Positions 1 to 8,722 are shown, numbered from the stretch's first letter. The stretch: DNA of 64,000 nt from Tabrizicola oligotrophica (GCF_011008935.1 NZ_JAAIVJ010000008.1:124001-188000), one strand, 5' to 3'. Notes: a model not told the origin generated them from the letters alone. Program-made: numbers and translations.

Positions 1-11
1 GAGGCAGATAG

Positions 12-1055
12 GTGAAGGACGATTCCGGAATGGAACTCTCATTTTATGCACGCGGGGATTCCTCGACGGCGAACAACGCCTCGCTGAATGCCATGGGCAC
101 CTCAAGCGTGCCGACGACGCTGTTGACCTTCACCAATCAGGACAGCCCGTCGAACGATCTCAAGCTGGACTACAACAACGGCCTGCCGGACCCCGATACC
201 TGGGTTATCGTCAATGGTGTCACCTATACCTTCACAGTCCAGATGACGGCCAATCTGCCGATGTCGAACAAGCTGTCCAATGTGAACGGGATCGACCTGC
301 GCGGCGATCCGGTGACGATCATCACGCTGTCGAACGGCCAGCGCTATTTCTTCGTCACCGACCAGAACCTTGGCCTCGTGACAATGAACGCCTTTCCGAA
401 CGGCGCCCATACCCTGACCGGCGTCAGCACCTCGGGGCCGCCGGTGCTGATCTGTTTTGCCACCGGCACGCTGGTCGAGACCCCGCAGGGCCCGCGCCCG
501 GTCGAAAGCCTTGAACCCGGTGAGGCGGTGCTGACGGCCGAGGGCGACGCCCTGCCCGTGCTGTGGCGCGGCGACCGGCGCGTCGGGCTGTTCGAGGCGC
601 TGCGTTGCCCGTCCTCGCGCGCGGTGGTCATTCCCGCTGGCGCCCTTGGTTCGGGCCGCCCGTCGCGCTGCCTGCGGCTGTCACCCAGCCACCGCGTGGT
701 TTTCGGCGGCTGGCAGAGCGAATTGCTGTTCGGCGAGGACAAGGTTCTGGTTCCGGCCGAACACCTGCTGGGTCATGCCGGCATCTACCGCGAGGCCCCC
801 GGAGCAGAGACGGGTTTTCACCATATCCTGCTTGGCGAACATGCGATGGTGCTGGCCGAAGGCGTGGAAAGCGAAAGCCTGCAACCGGGCGACCGGCTGC
901 TTCATGGCGGCGAGCCGGACCAGCTTTATGCGCTGCTCGCCGTGCTGCCCGAAGGCGCAATGGACCGCCCGGACCGCTATCGCAGCCTGAAACACTGGGA
1001 AAGCGAGGCCTTGCTCTCCATGACCCTTGGCGCGGAGGCACGCCTGGCCGCCTGA
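12..1055 (+). CDS. Hint-domain (Hint_2) secreted/surface-type protein
   Basis: The C-terminal half is a Hint (hedgehog/intein-type) module. It opens at about residue 148 with CFATGTLVETPQGPRPVE, whose first Cys is the expected nucleophile, and continues with a conserved LSPSHRVVFGG block near residue 228. The first ~145 residues are Thr/Asn-rich and I do not recognise them; they look like an extracellular beta-rich segment. Proteins of this build are common in Rhodobacteraceae and are thought to self-process, but function here is unproven. A stop codon directly precedes the GTG start, so the gene is complete. An ATG 18 bases downstream with AAGGA upstream is an equally good start. It converges on purS. 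Confidence 0.75.
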   Translation: MKDDSGMELSFYARGDSSTANNASLNAMGTSSVPTTLLTFTNQDSPSNDLKLDYNNGLPDPDTWVIVNGVTYTFTVQMTANLPMSNKLSNVNGIDLRGDPVTIITLSNGQRYFFVTDQNLGLVTMNAFPNGAHTLTGVSTSGPPVLICFATGTLVETPQGPRPVESLEPGEAVLTAEGDALPVLWRGDRRVGLFEALRCPSSRAVVIPAGALGSGRPSRCLRLSPSHRVVFGGWQSELLFGEDKVLVPAEHLLGHAGIYREAPGAETGFHHILLGEHAMVLAEGVESESLQPGDRLLHGGEPDQLYALLAVLPEGAMDRPDRYRSLKHWESEALLSMTLGAEARLAA

Positions 1056-1079
1056 GCGGCGCGGCTCAGGTTAGCCTTG

Positions 1080-1107
1080 TCTGACGGACCGGGGCCGGCG
1101 CGTCAGA
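1080..1107. terminator. Hairpin between convergent Hint gene and purS
   Basis: Perfect 7-bp inverted repeat TCTGACG/CGTCAGA around a GC-rich loop, lying between two convergent genes and overlapping the purS stop. It could terminate both. There is no clear T-tract. Confidence 0.4.
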
Positions 1108-1342
1108 GAAGCTCGATGCGGTAGCTTTCGATGACGGTGTTTGCCAGAAGCTTTTCGCACATCGCCTTTACGGTGGCTTCGGCAGCGGCCGTGTCGGTCT
1201 CGGCCAGATCCAGCTCGATCACCTTGCCCTGCCGCACGCCATTCACGCCCGCAAAGCCCAGCGTGCCCAGCGCGTGACGCACCGCCTCGCCCTGCACATC
1301 CAGAACACCGTTTTTCAGCATGACAGTGACGCGGGCTTTCAT
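1103..1342 (-). CDS. purS: Phosphoribosylformylglycinamidine synthase subunit PurS
   Basis: Small 79-residue subunit of the three-part FGAM synthase (PurL-PurQ-PurS), which converts FGAR to FGAM in purine synthesis in the cytosol. The sequence has the typical PurS start (KARVTVMLKNGVLDVQGEAV), the LGFAGVNGVRQGKVIEL core and a length matching the family (about 80 residues). It lies directly downstream of purC on the same strand with a hairpin between them. purL and purQ would be expected further along this strand but lie outside the window or elsewhere. Confidence 0.95.
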   Translation of the reverse strand: MKARVTVMLKNGVLDVQGEAVRHALGTLGFAGVNGVRQGKVIELDLAETDTAAAEATVKAMCEKLLANTVIESYRIELL

Positions 1343-1376
1343 GGCATTCCCTCAAGATTGGCGTTGCCGCCCCTTA

Positions 1377-1404
1377 CCCCCACTGCCGCCTAGCGGCAAG
1401 GGGG
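1377..1404 (-). terminator. Hairpin between purC and purS
   Basis: The 6-bp stem TGCCGC/GCGGCA with loop CTA is extended by CCCCC/GGGGG after a small bulge. It occupies almost the whole purC-purS gap. As no T-tract follows, it may be an attenuating or mRNA-stabilising element rather than a full terminator. Confidence 0.35.
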
Positions 1405-1408
1405 AAGG

Positions 1409-2170
1409 TCAGTTGATGAGCGTGGGCTTGGTGGTATGGGTGACGTTCGAAGGCAGGACCCCCAGACGCCGCGCAAGCTCGGTGTAGACATCGGCCAGCG
1501 GCACGGCGTCGGCCGCCGGCTGGCCCTCGCGCTCGGTCATGGCGCGCAGGTCCCACAGGCGGCAGCTGTCGGGGGTGATCTCGTCGGCCACGATCAGCCG
1601 CATGAAATCGCCCTCCCAGATCCGCCCCATCTCCAGCCGGAAATCGGCGAGCCGCACGCCCACCCCCAGCATGACGCCCGACATGAAGTCATTCACCCGC
1701 AGCGCCAGCGCCACCATGTCGTCCAGATCCTGCTGGTTGGCCCAGCCGAAGGCGACGATATGTTCTTCGGCCACCATGGGCGAGTTCAGCCGGTCGTCCT
1801 TGTAATAGTATTCCACGATCGGGCGCGGCAGGGCCATGCCTTCAGGAATGCCCAGACGCGCCGAAAGTTCGCCCGCGGCAAAGTTTCGCACCACGACTTC
1901 CAGCGGGATGATCTCGGCCATGCGCACCATCTGCTCGCGCATGTTCACCCGGCGGATGAAATGCGTCGGCACGCCGATCGCGTTCAGGCCGGACATGAAG
2001 AACTCCGACAGACGGTTGTTCAGCACGCCCTTGCCGTCGACCGCCGCGGGTTTCGGCTCTGCCGCAGTCGGGGCGCTGTCATCCTTGAAATACTGGATCA
2101 AGGTGCCCGGCTCCGGCCCTTCGTAAAGGATCTTCGCCTTGCCCTCGTAGACCTTTTTCCTGCGCGCCAT
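1409..2170 (-). CDS. purC: Phosphoribosylaminoimidazole-succinocarboxamide synthase PurC
   Basis: SAICAR synthetase: ligates aspartate to CAIR using ATP in purine synthesis. The 253-residue product starts MARRKKVYEGKAKILYEGPE, the usual N-terminal ATP-binding strand pair. It contains the FIRRVNMREQMVRMAEIIPLEVVVRN segment and ends in the long alphaproteobacterial C-terminal form. The open frame extends much further upstream, but homology begins at this ATG, so the start is set here. It is divergent from the ATPase zeta-type gene and upstream of purS. Confidence 0.95.
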   Translation of the reverse strand: MARRKKVYEGKAKILYEGPEPGTLIQYFKDDSAPTAAEPKPAAVDGKGVLNNRLSEFFMSGLNAIGVPTHFIRRVNMREQMVRMAEIIPLEVVVRNFAAGELSARLGIPEGMALPRPIVEYYYKDDRLNSPMVAEEHIVAFGWANQQDLDDMVALALRVNDFMSGVMLGVGVRLADFRLEMGRIWEGDFMRLIVADEITPDSCRLWDLRAMTEREGQPAADAVPLADVYTELARRLGVLPSNVTHTTKPTLIN

Positions 2171-2343
2171 GCATGCCTCTTGTCCAATGGGCAACGGGGC
2201 GGCGAATGCCACCCTGCCCTTTGTCTCGCCTATACGCATTGCCGGCGCCCCATGCAACCCGCCCCGCTTCTTCGGGACTTGAACGCAAGGCCCCGTGCGG
2301 GCATATGGGACACAAGCGCAGAATTCACCCGGAGGGCCCGCCC

Positions 2344-2658
2344 ATGACCACATTTGACGACCGCGAACACGCCTTTGAAGCGAAATATGCCCATGATTCG
2401 GAAATGCAGTTCCGCGCCGAGGCCCGCCGCAACAAGCTGGTCGGCCTTTGGGCCGCGGGTCTCTTGGGCAAGTCGGGCGACGCGGCCGATGACTATGCGA
2501 TGAGCGTGGTTTCCGCCGATTTCGAAGAGGCCGGGATCGAGGACGTCGTGCGCAAGGTCGCCGGTGATCTGGCCGGCAAGGCCAGCTCCGAAGATGTGCG
2601 CGCCAAGATGGGCGAGCTTCTGGCCGTCGCCAAGGCCCAGTTGCTGGCCGAGTTCTGA
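2344..2658 (+). CDS. DUF1476 protein, F1-ATPase zeta-type inhibitor
   Basis: 104-residue helical, charged protein of the DUF1476 family. In Paracoccus denitrificans this family is the zeta subunit, which binds F1-ATPase and blocks ATP hydrolysis (established for that organism; inferred here). The N-terminus MTTFDDREHAFEAKYAHDSE is the characteristic inhibitory segment, followed by a four-helix body (NKLVGLWAAGLLGKSGDAA, then VVRKVAGDLAGKASSEDV). GAGGG just upstream acts as the ribosome binding site. The gene is divergent from purC and followed by a hairpin. The atp operon itself is not in the window. Confidence 0.88.
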   Translation: MTTFDDREHAFEAKYAHDSEMQFRAEARRNKLVGLWAAGLLGKSGDAADDYAMSVVSADFEEAGIEDVVRKVAGDLAGKASSEDVRAKMGELLAVAKAQLLAEF

Positions 2659-2687
2659 TCGCCCGACAACGGCTGAACCGCCTTTGC

Positions 2688-2717
2688 AAGCCGCTCCCGC
2701 AGCCCCGGGGGCGGCTT
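2688..2717 (+). terminator. Hairpin after the DUF1476 gene
   Basis: AAGCCGC/GCGGCTT perfect 7-bp arms around a GC-rich interior, followed by a pyrimidine-rich stretch (TTCGCCTTT). It sits 30 bases after the stop codon of the ATPase inhibitor gene. Confidence 0.55.
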
Positions 2718-2825
2718 TCGCCTTTGTGCCCCGCACGGGCACGGGGAAATGTCGGGAAAGTTTTATCTGTTAAGGGCAGGGATACTTGCACAGGCCTAGC
2801 CTTCCCCGATCTTTCAGGGGGTGGC

Positions 2826-4793
2826 ATGGCCTTTCAACGCTGGGCATTTGGAAATGGGCGTCTGCCGGTCGTGGCGCGCACCGCTGGCCGTGGCGACCGG
2901 TTCGGCCCTGCCTTCACCCTGCCCCGGCTGCTGGCCCGCGCCGGCCTGTCGCTGCTGCTGTCCGGCGTATTTGCCTGGCTTCTTGCCGACCGGATGGCGC
3001 GGATCGACCTTGCGGCGCTGGCAGCGGCGGTCCGGGCGCTGCATCTGTGGCAATGGCTTCTGGCGCTGGGGTTCACCGGCCTGTCCTTCTGGGCCGTCGG
3101 CCAATATGACGGGGTGATCCACCGGCATTTCGCCACGGGGTTGCCGCCGCGGGTGGCGCGGCGGGCGGGAATCGCGGCCATTGCGGTGTCCCAGACGCTC
3201 GGGCTCGGACTGATCTCGGGGGCGATCCTGCGCTGGCGGATGTTGCCCGGTCTCAGCCTGTGGCAAGCCACCCGCCTGACTGCGGCCGTCGCCCTGTCCT
3301 TCCTTGCCGGATGGGCGGTGGTGACCTCTGCCACGCTGCTTGTGCTGCCCGGTGCCCCGTTCCGGCCGCTGGCGGGTCTGGCCCTTGCGGTCCTGCTCGG
3401 CCTTGCCCTGCTGTCTTGCCTCGGCCCGCGCTGGCCCGGCCTGCCGGTCCGCTGGCCAAACGGCTTCGTGCTGTCGCGGCTGGTCGGCCTGTGCGCCATC
3501 GACACGCTGGCCGCGGCGCTGGCCTTTCACCTGCTGCTGCCCGTCGGCGCCGATCTGGCCCTGACCGTCCTGCTGCCCGCCTTCCTGCTGGCCTTCGGCG
3601 CCGGCCTGACGCTTGGCACCCCCGGCGGCATGGGTGCGTTCGAAGTCACGCTGCTGGCCCTTTTGCCTGTGCAACCGCAACCGGACCTGCTGGTCGCCAT
3701 CCTGGCCTGGCGCATGGTCTATTACGTCCTGCCGGCACTCGTCGGGGCGGCTCTGGCGGTGGCCGGTCCCGGCCCGGCATCGCCGCCGCCCGCGGGATAT
3801 CTCCCGCACGCTCCCCAACGCGCCGAAACCGGGCTCAGACATCAGGGCACGCTGGCGCTGGCAGCGATCGGCGAGCAGAGCTGGCTTCTCGGTCGCAGCG
3901 GGCACTGCCTGTTCGCGGTCTTCGATCCGGAACCGCACCGCAGGCCTGAGACCATTGATGCCGCCCTGCTGGCTCTCGGGGCGCTTGCCGCCAGCGAAAG
4001 CCGGCTTCCTGCCGTCTACAAGGCCAGCGCCCGCACCGCCGCCCGCGCCCGCGCGCTGGGGTTCGCCCCCCGCCGTATCGGCCGGGAGGCGTGGCTGGAC
4101 CCGGCCAGCGCCGCCCTGTCGGCCCCCGCGCGGTCCGGCCTGCGCCGCAAGCTGCGCCGCGCCGCGGCCGCCGGCGTCACGGTGCGGCAGATGTCATCCG
4201 AGACCGCGCCGTGGCGCAACATGGACGACATCGCCGCCCGCTGGGCGCGCGACCATGGTGGCGAGCGCGGCTTTTCCGTGGGTCGCCATGCCCGCGGATA
4301 CCTTTGCCGGCAACGGCTTTATGTCGCCTGGCAGGCGGGGCATCCCATCGCCTATGCCAGCTTTCACGCCGCAAGCCGGGAATGGACGCTTGACCTGATG
4401 CGCCATGGCGCCGACTTGCCGGATGGCACCATGCACAGTCTGGTTCAGGCCGCGATCGAGGACGCCCGGCAACTCGGGATCGCGCGTGTTTCGCTGGCTG
4501 CCGTGCCCGAAGCCGCCTTTGGCCCGGGCGGCCGGCTCGGCAGGATTCTGGCCGCGCTTTGCCCGGATCTGGCCGCAACCGGTCTTCTGCGCTTCAAATC
4601 CGCCTTCGCGCCGCACTGGTCGCCGCGCTATCTGATCGCGGCGCACCCGGCCGGTCTGCCCCTGACGGCCCTGTCGCTCTGGCGCGCGATCACCCGGCCC
4701 CCGCCGCTTGCGCGGGAAATCGAACAGGATCATGCGGATTATGGGTTTGCCACGGCCCCCGGACCGTGGCACATCGCAGAAAGGACCGATTGA
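2826..4793 (+). CDS. MprF/LpiA-like phosphatidylglycerol lysyltransferase
   Basis: 655-residue inner-membrane protein. The first ~330 residues hold about eight hydrophobic helices of the lysylphosphatidylglycerol synthase membrane family. The rest is a cytosolic DUF2156 (GNAT-like) domain ending in MHSLVQAAIEDARQLGIARVSLAAV. By family it would transfer an aminoacyl group from aminoacyl-tRNA to phosphatidylglycerol, altering surface charge. It is shorter than classical MprF and resembles the LpiA type. The ATG is chosen for the strong upstream CAGGGGGTGGC. It ends 15 bases before the homocysteine methyltransferase gene, so the two may be cotranscribed. The substrate amino acid cannot be read from sequence. 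Confidence 0.8.
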   Translation: MAFQRWAFGNGRLPVVARTAGRGDRFGPAFTLPRLLARAGLSLLLSGVFAWLLADRMARIDLAALAAAVRALHLWQWLLALGFTGLSFWAVGQYDGVIHRHFATGLPPRVARRAGIAAIAVSQTLGLGLISGAILRWRMLPGLSLWQATRLTAAVALSFLAGWAVVTSATLLVLPGAPFRPLAGLALAVLLGLALLSCLGPRWPGLPVRWPNGFVLSRLVGLCAIDTLAAALAFHLLLPVGADLALTVLLPAFLLAFGAGLTLGTPGGMGAFEVTLLALLPVQPQPDLLVAILAWRMVYYVLPALVGAALAVAGPGPASPPPAGYLPHAPQRAETGLRHQGTLALAAIGEQSWLLGRSGHCLFAVFDPEPHRRPETIDAALLALGALAASESRLPAVYKASARTAARARALGFAPRRIGREAWLDPASAALSAPARSGLRRKLRRAAAAGVTVRQMSSETAPWRNMDDIAARWARDHGGERGFSVGRHARGYLCRQRLYVAWQAGHPIAYASFHAASREWTLDLMRHGADLPDGTMHSLVQAAIEDARQLGIARVSLAAVPEAAFGPGGRLGRILAALCPDLAATGLLRFKSAFAPHWSPRYLIAAHPAGLPLTALSLWRAITRPPPLAREIEQDHADYGFATAPGPWHIAERTD

Positions 4794-4808
4794 GACCCGG
4801 AGGATGCC

Positions 4809-5822
4809 ATGGCCCAGGACGCGCTTTCCAAACTGCTTGCCAGCCGTGACTGGCTGATGGCCGATGGCGCCACCGGCACCAACCTGTTCAACATGGGCCT
4901 GACCGCGGGCGAGCCGCCCGAGTTCTGGAACGTCGATCACCCCGACCGCATCCGCAGCCTCTACCGCTCGGCGGTCGAGGCCGGGTCGGACATCTTCCTC
5001 ACCAACACCTTCGGCGGCAACGCCAGCCGGCTGAAGCTGCATGGCGCCCAGGGCCGCGTGCGCGAGTTGAACCGCATCGGCGCCAGCCTTGGCCGCGAGA
5101 TTGCCGATGCTGCCGGGCGCGCGGTGGTGGTGGCCGGCTCGGTCGGCCCGACCGGCGACATCTTTGAACCGATGGGCACGCTGACCCATGCCGCCGCAGT
5201 CGAGATGTTCCACGAACAGGCCGAGGGGCTGAAGGAAGGCGGCGCCGATGTGCTGTGGATCGAGACGATCTCGGCCCCCGAGGAATACCGCGCCGCCGCC
5301 GAGGCCGCGAAGCTCGCCGGCATGCCCTGGTGCGGCACCATGAGCTTTGACACCGCGGGCCGCACCATGATGGGCGTCACCTCGGCCGGCATGGTCGAGA
5401 TGGTGAACGCCATGCCCTACGCACCGATCGCCTTCGGCGCCAATTGCGGCGTCGGCTCGTCCGACCTGATGCGCACCGTGATGGGCTTTGTCGCCGCCGG
5501 GGCGACCATTCCGCTGATCGCCAAGGGCAATGCCGGCATTCCGAAGTATCACGACGGCCATATCCATTACGACGGCACGCCGGAGCTGATGGCCGAATAC
5601 GCGGTTCTGGCGCGCGATGCCGGGGTGCGGATCATCGGCGGCTGCTGCGGCACCATGCCTGAACATCTGAAGGCGATGCACGCGGCGCTGGAAAGCCGGC
5701 CGCGCGGCGATGTGCCCGCGCTGGAGGATATCCAGGCCAAGCTGGGGGCATTTTCCTCGGCCTCGGACGGCACGGGCGGCTCAGGCCCTGCCCCGCGCGA
5801 ACGCCGCGGCCGGCGCGGATAA
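4809..5822 (+). CDS. Homocysteine S-methyltransferase module (BHMT/MetH N-terminal type)
   Basis: 337-residue TIM-barrel methyltransferase. It shows the family start LMADGATGTNLFNMG and the TNTFGGNASRL segment. All three zinc-binding cysteines are visible: C213 in FGANCGVG and C279/C280 in GGCCGT. Such stand-alone proteins in Rhodobacterales are the homocysteine-binding part of a split methionine synthase; annotation as betaine-homocysteine methyltransferase is the other option. The B12-binding partner lies about 3 kb downstream on the same strand, which favours the split-MetH reading. AGGAGG precedes the ATG at a 5-base spacing after the MprF-like gene. Confidence 0.85.
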   Translation: MAQDALSKLLASRDWLMADGATGTNLFNMGLTAGEPPEFWNVDHPDRIRSLYRSAVEAGSDIFLTNTFGGNASRLKLHGAQGRVRELNRIGASLGREIADAAGRAVVVAGSVGPTGDIFEPMGTLTHAAAVEMFHEQAEGLKEGGADVLWIETISAPEEYRAAAEAAKLAGMPWCGTMSFDTAGRTMMGVTSAGMVEMVNAMPYAPIAFGANCGVGSSDLMRTVMGFVAAGATIPLIAKGNAGIPKYHDGHIHYDGTPELMAEYAVLARDAGVRIIGGCCGTMPEHLKAMHAALESRPRGDVPALEDIQAKLGAFSSASDGTGGSGPAPRERRGRRG

Positions 5823-5830
5823 ACCCGCGG

Positions 5831-6661
5831 TCACGCCCGGCGCAGGTGATCCAGAAGCGCGGCCGTCAGCCGCGCCCGCCGCGTCGCGGGCTTCCAGATC
5901 ATGACATAGGGCCAGGGCAAGGGCAGCGCCGGCCCCGGCAGGCGGGCGATCAACCCTGCCCGCAGATCGGCCTCGGCCAGATGCGCGGGCACCAGCGCCG
6001 CGCCCAGACCCGCCCGCGCCGCCGCCAGCGCCAGCGCCGTCTGCCCGAGGCGCAGGCCCTGCCCCGGCGCCTCGCCCAGCTCCGCCGCATGATACCAGCG
6101 CCCCCAGGACGGCGCCGCGGCATGCGACGGGCCCCAGTCGGTGTGGACAAGGCTTTCCCGCCCCATCCCCGGCGCGGCAACCGCGATGATCTCGTCGACA
6201 AACAACGTCTCCACCCGGTGATCGGGGTAGAAATGCGCGCCATAGGTCAGCCGCACCGCCGCACCCGACAGGTCCACCGGATCATCCTCGACCCGCAGGT
6301 CAAGATCGCCCAGCCGGTCAAAGCCGGCCAGCCGCGGCACCAGCCAGTGATCGGCCAGCGACGGCAGGCAGGACAGGACCATGCGGGCCGGCCCGGACTC
6401 CTGCCCCAGATCCTGCGCCAGACCCGCCAGTTCGGCAAAGGCGAGATCCACCCGCAGCTGGATCGCACGGCCGGCGTCGGTCAACGTCAGCCGGTTGCCC
6501 TGCCGCAGGAATACCTCCTTGCCGAAATGCGCCTCCAGCGCACGGACCTGCAGCGACACCGCCGCCGGCGTCACCCCAAGCTCTGCGCCGGCACGGGTGA
6601 AAGAACCATGTCTTGCGGCCGTTTCAAAGGCGCGAAGCGCAGTCAGCGGCGGCAGGGCCAT
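5831..6661 (-). CDS. LysR-family transcriptional regulator (GcvA-like)
   Basis: 276 residues. The N-terminal winged helix-turn-helix (PPLTALRAFETAARHGSFTRAGAELGVTPAAVSLQVRALE) is of the GcvA/AmpR subtype, followed by a periplasmic-binding-like effector domain. It is divergent from the 2OG-Fe(II) oxygenase gene with about 100 bases between starts, so that oxygenase is its most likely target. It converges with the homocysteine methyltransferase gene with only 8 bases between stops. The effector is unknown. Confidence 0.9.
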   Translation of the reverse strand: MALPPLTALRAFETAARHGSFTRAGAELGVTPAAVSLQVRALEAHFGKEVFLRQGNRLTLTDAGRAIQLRVDLAFAELAGLAQDLGQESGPARMVLSCLPSLADHWLVPRLAGFDRLGDLDLRVEDDPVDLSGAAVRLTYGAHFYPDHRVETLFVDEIIAVAAPGMGRESLVHTDWGPSHAAAPSWGRWYHAAELGEAPGQGLRLGQTALALAAARAGLGAALVPAHLAEADLRAGLIARLPGPALPLPWPYVMIWKPATRRARLTAALLDHLRRA

Positions 6662-6685
6662 GGCTTTCCTTCAGTTATTCTTGTG

Positions 6686-6694
6686 ATAGCCTAT
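6686..6694. promoter_or_regulatory. Candidate LysR operator between divergent genes
   Basis: The AT-rich patch in an otherwise GC-rich divergent intergenic region contains ATAG-C-CTAT and overlaps a TATAAT hexamer reading toward the oxygenase gene. A symmetrical AT-rich site is usual for LysR regulators that control a divergent neighbour. No convincing -35 hexamer is visible at the right distance. Confidence 0.35.
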
Positions 6695-6764
6695 AATTTC
6701 TCTCATTGCGCGGCGAGCGAAATCTTCCAAGATCGACCAGACCGCAGCCAACAGGAGCGCCCCC

Positions 6765-7547
6765 ATGCAGGACATCATCGACCTTGACGCCTATCCTCTG
6801 GACAAGCCCGGCACGCAGGCCCATGCCGCGCTTGTCGCCCGCTGCCGCCGCGCTTTGACCCGCGACGGCATGTTCGATCTGGCGGGCTTCCTGAAACCGC
6901 AGGCGCTGGCGCAGGCGCTGGACGAGGTTGCCGCCCGGCAGGATCAGGCCTTCACCCACGCCCGCGACCACAACATCTATTTCCGCAAGGATATCCCGGG
7001 GCTGGCCTCCGACCACCCCGCACTGAAGCCCTTCCGCACTGTCAACCATACGCTCTGCGCCGACCAGCTGGGCGGTGTGCTGCAGCGGCTGTACGACTGG
7101 CCCGCCTTTGCCGCGTTCCTGGCCGCAACCATGGAAAAGCCCGCGCTTTACACCATGGACGACCCGCTCGCCCGGCTGAACGTGATGACCTATCGCCGGG
7201 GCGAGGCGCTGAACTGGCACTTCGACCGCTCGGAATTCACCACGACCATCTTGCTGCAAGCCCCCGATCAGGGCGGGCTGTTCGAATACCGCACCGACCT
7301 GCGCTCCGAGAGCGATCCGAACTACGACGGCGTGGCGCGGATGCTGGCCGGGCAAGACCCCGAGGTGCAGCGGGTCAAGCTGGTGGCGGGCGGGCTGAAC
7401 GTGTTCCGCGGCCGCAACACCGCCCACCGTGTCACCCCGGTCGAGGGCGAAACCGCCCGGCGCATCGCGGTGTTTTCCTTCTACGACCGCCCCGGCGTGC
7501 GGATGACCGAGGACGAGCAGAAGGGGTTCTACGGACGCGCTGCATGA
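6765..7547 (+). CDS. 2OG-Fe(II) oxygenase, HalD/ArpA-like
   Basis: 260-residue soluble protein with a jelly-roll non-haem iron core. The facial triad is visible as H152-x-D154 (NWHFDRSEF) and H221 (RNTAHRVTP). Arg232/233 sits where 2-oxoglutarate is bound. The GGLFEYRTDLR stretch is typical of the HalD/BesD and ArpA-related proteins, which act on free amino acids. HxD is intact, so hydroxylation rather than halogenation is expected (halogenases lack the Asp). The substrate is unknown. AGGAG precedes the ATG. It is probably controlled by the divergent LysR gene. Confidence 0.8.
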   Translation: MQDIIDLDAYPLDKPGTQAHAALVARCRRALTRDGMFDLAGFLKPQALAQALDEVAARQDQAFTHARDHNIYFRKDIPGLASDHPALKPFRTVNHTLCADQLGGVLQRLYDWPAFAAFLAATMEKPALYTMDDPLARLNVMTYRRGEALNWHFDRSEFTTTILLQAPDQGGLFEYRTDLRSESDPNYDGVARMLAGQDPEVQRVKLVAGGLNVFRGRNTAHRVTPVEGETARRIAVFSFYDRPGVRMTEDEQKGFYGRAA

Positions 7548-7554
7548 GCGCCCA

Positions 7555-7619
7555 CGGAATTTTGCAAATTCCGGGCCGGAAAATGCAGATTTTCCGGCCC
7601 GATTTCTGGCAGGAAATCG
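7555..7619. repeat. Three consecutive palindromes between convergent genes
   Basis: Three perfect or near-perfect inverted repeats occupy the whole gap: CGGAATTT-TGC-AAATTCCG, then a 12-bp arm GGGCCGGAAAAT with loop GCAG and its exact complement, then CGATTTC-tggcag-GAAATCG. The middle stem is strong enough to terminate transcription from both sides. The triple array looks like a REP/BIME-type element. Confidence 0.65.
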
Positions 7620-7621
7620 CT

Positions 7622-8710
7622 TCAGAACAGCGACAGCTGATCCCCGGTCCGGGCCGGAGGGCAGAACAGATCACAGCGCAGCGCCGGCATCCGCGTTGCC
7701 AGACCCAGCCGCGCCACCGCCTTGGCAAAACGCTGTTTCAGCAGATCGGCCCAGATCCCCTCGCCCGTCATCCGACGCCCGAAGGCCGGGTCATAATCCT
7801 GCCCGCCATGCATCTCGCGCACGCGGCCCATGACCTTGGCGGCCCGGTCCGGGCAATGCGCGGCCAGCCAGTCCTGAAACAGCCCGGACACCTCGCGCGG
7901 CAGGCGCAGCGCGATGTAGCTTGCCGCCACCGCCCCGGCGTCGCGTGCGGCCTCAAGGATCGGCTCCAGCTCGTGATCGGTCAGCCCCGGCACCACGGGC
8001 GCCACCATGGCCCGCACCGCAATGCCGGCTTCGCCCAGCCGACGGATGGTCGCCAGCCGCCGGGCAGGCGCGGGGCAGCGCGGCTCCATCGCTCGCGCCA
8101 GCCCGGGGTCGAGCGTCGTGACCGAAATCCCGACGCGCAAGAGCCCCGCCGCGGCCATCGGGGCGAGAAGGTCGATGTCGCGTTCGATCAGCGTGCCTTT
8201 CGTGGTGATCGCAACCGGGTGGCGATGCGCCCAAAGCACCTCCAGCACGTCGCGCATCACCCGATGCGTCGCCTCCAGCGGCTGATAGGGGTCGGTGTTG
8301 GTGCCGATCGCCACCGTCGCCACCTTGTAGCCTTTCGCCCTGAGTTCGCGCTCCAACGCCGCGGCGATGCCCGGCCGCGCCACCAGCCGCGTTTCGAAAT
8401 CCAGTCCCGGCGACAGGTTCAGGAAGGCGTGGCTTGGCCGGGCAAAGCAATAGACGCAGCCATGCTCACAGCCGCGGTAGGGGTTGATCGAACGGTCAAA
8501 GGGCAGATCGGGCGAGCGGTTCCACGCCAGCGCCGAGCGGGCGCGTTCCAGCCGCACCTCGGTTGCGACCAGCCGGTCGGTTTCCGGCAGGTCCCAGCCA
8601 TCGTCAAAGGCGACATGGACCGCGGCCTCGAACCGCCCCGCGGTGTTCGACGCCGCCCCGCGCGCCCGCAGGCGCTGGCCTTGTTTCAGGGTTTCATGCC
8701 GGGTTTCCAT
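7622..8710 (-). CDS. PA0069-family radical SAM protein (SplB-like)
   Basis: 362 residues. The radical SAM 4Fe-4S motif is C81-EHG-C85-VY-C88 in NPYRGCEHGCVYCFARPSH, characteristic of the PA0069/Rv2578c family related to spore photoproduct lyase. The N-terminal ~70 residues (LVATEVRLERARSALAWNRSPDLPFDRSINP) are also family-typical. No substrate is established; a role in nucleic acid repair is plausible because a perfect SOS-type box lies just upstream of the start codon. It converges on the oxygenase gene across a triple palindrome. Confidence 0.88.
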   Translation of the reverse strand: METRHETLKQGQRLRARGAASNTAGRFEAAVHVAFDDGWDLPETDRLVATEVRLERARSALAWNRSPDLPFDRSINPYRGCEHGCVYCFARPSHAFLNLSPGLDFETRLVARPGIAAALERELRAKGYKVATVAIGTNTDPYQPLEATHRVMRDVLEVLWAHRHPVAITTKGTLIERDIDLLAPMAAAGLLRVGISVTTLDPGLARAMEPRCPAPARRLATIRRLGEAGIAVRAMVAPVVPGLTDHELEPILEAARDAGAVAASYIALRLPREVSGLFQDWLAAHCPDRAAKVMGRVREMHGGQDYDPAFGRRMTGEGIWADLLKQRFAKAVARLGLATRMPALRCDLFCPPARTGDQLSLF

Positions 8711-8722
8711 GGCGAAAATCTA

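Noticed and set aside
6692-6697. TATAAT as a complete promoter for the oxygenase gene
   Set aside because: No acceptable -35 hexamer at 16-18 bases; kept only as part of a candidate operator region.
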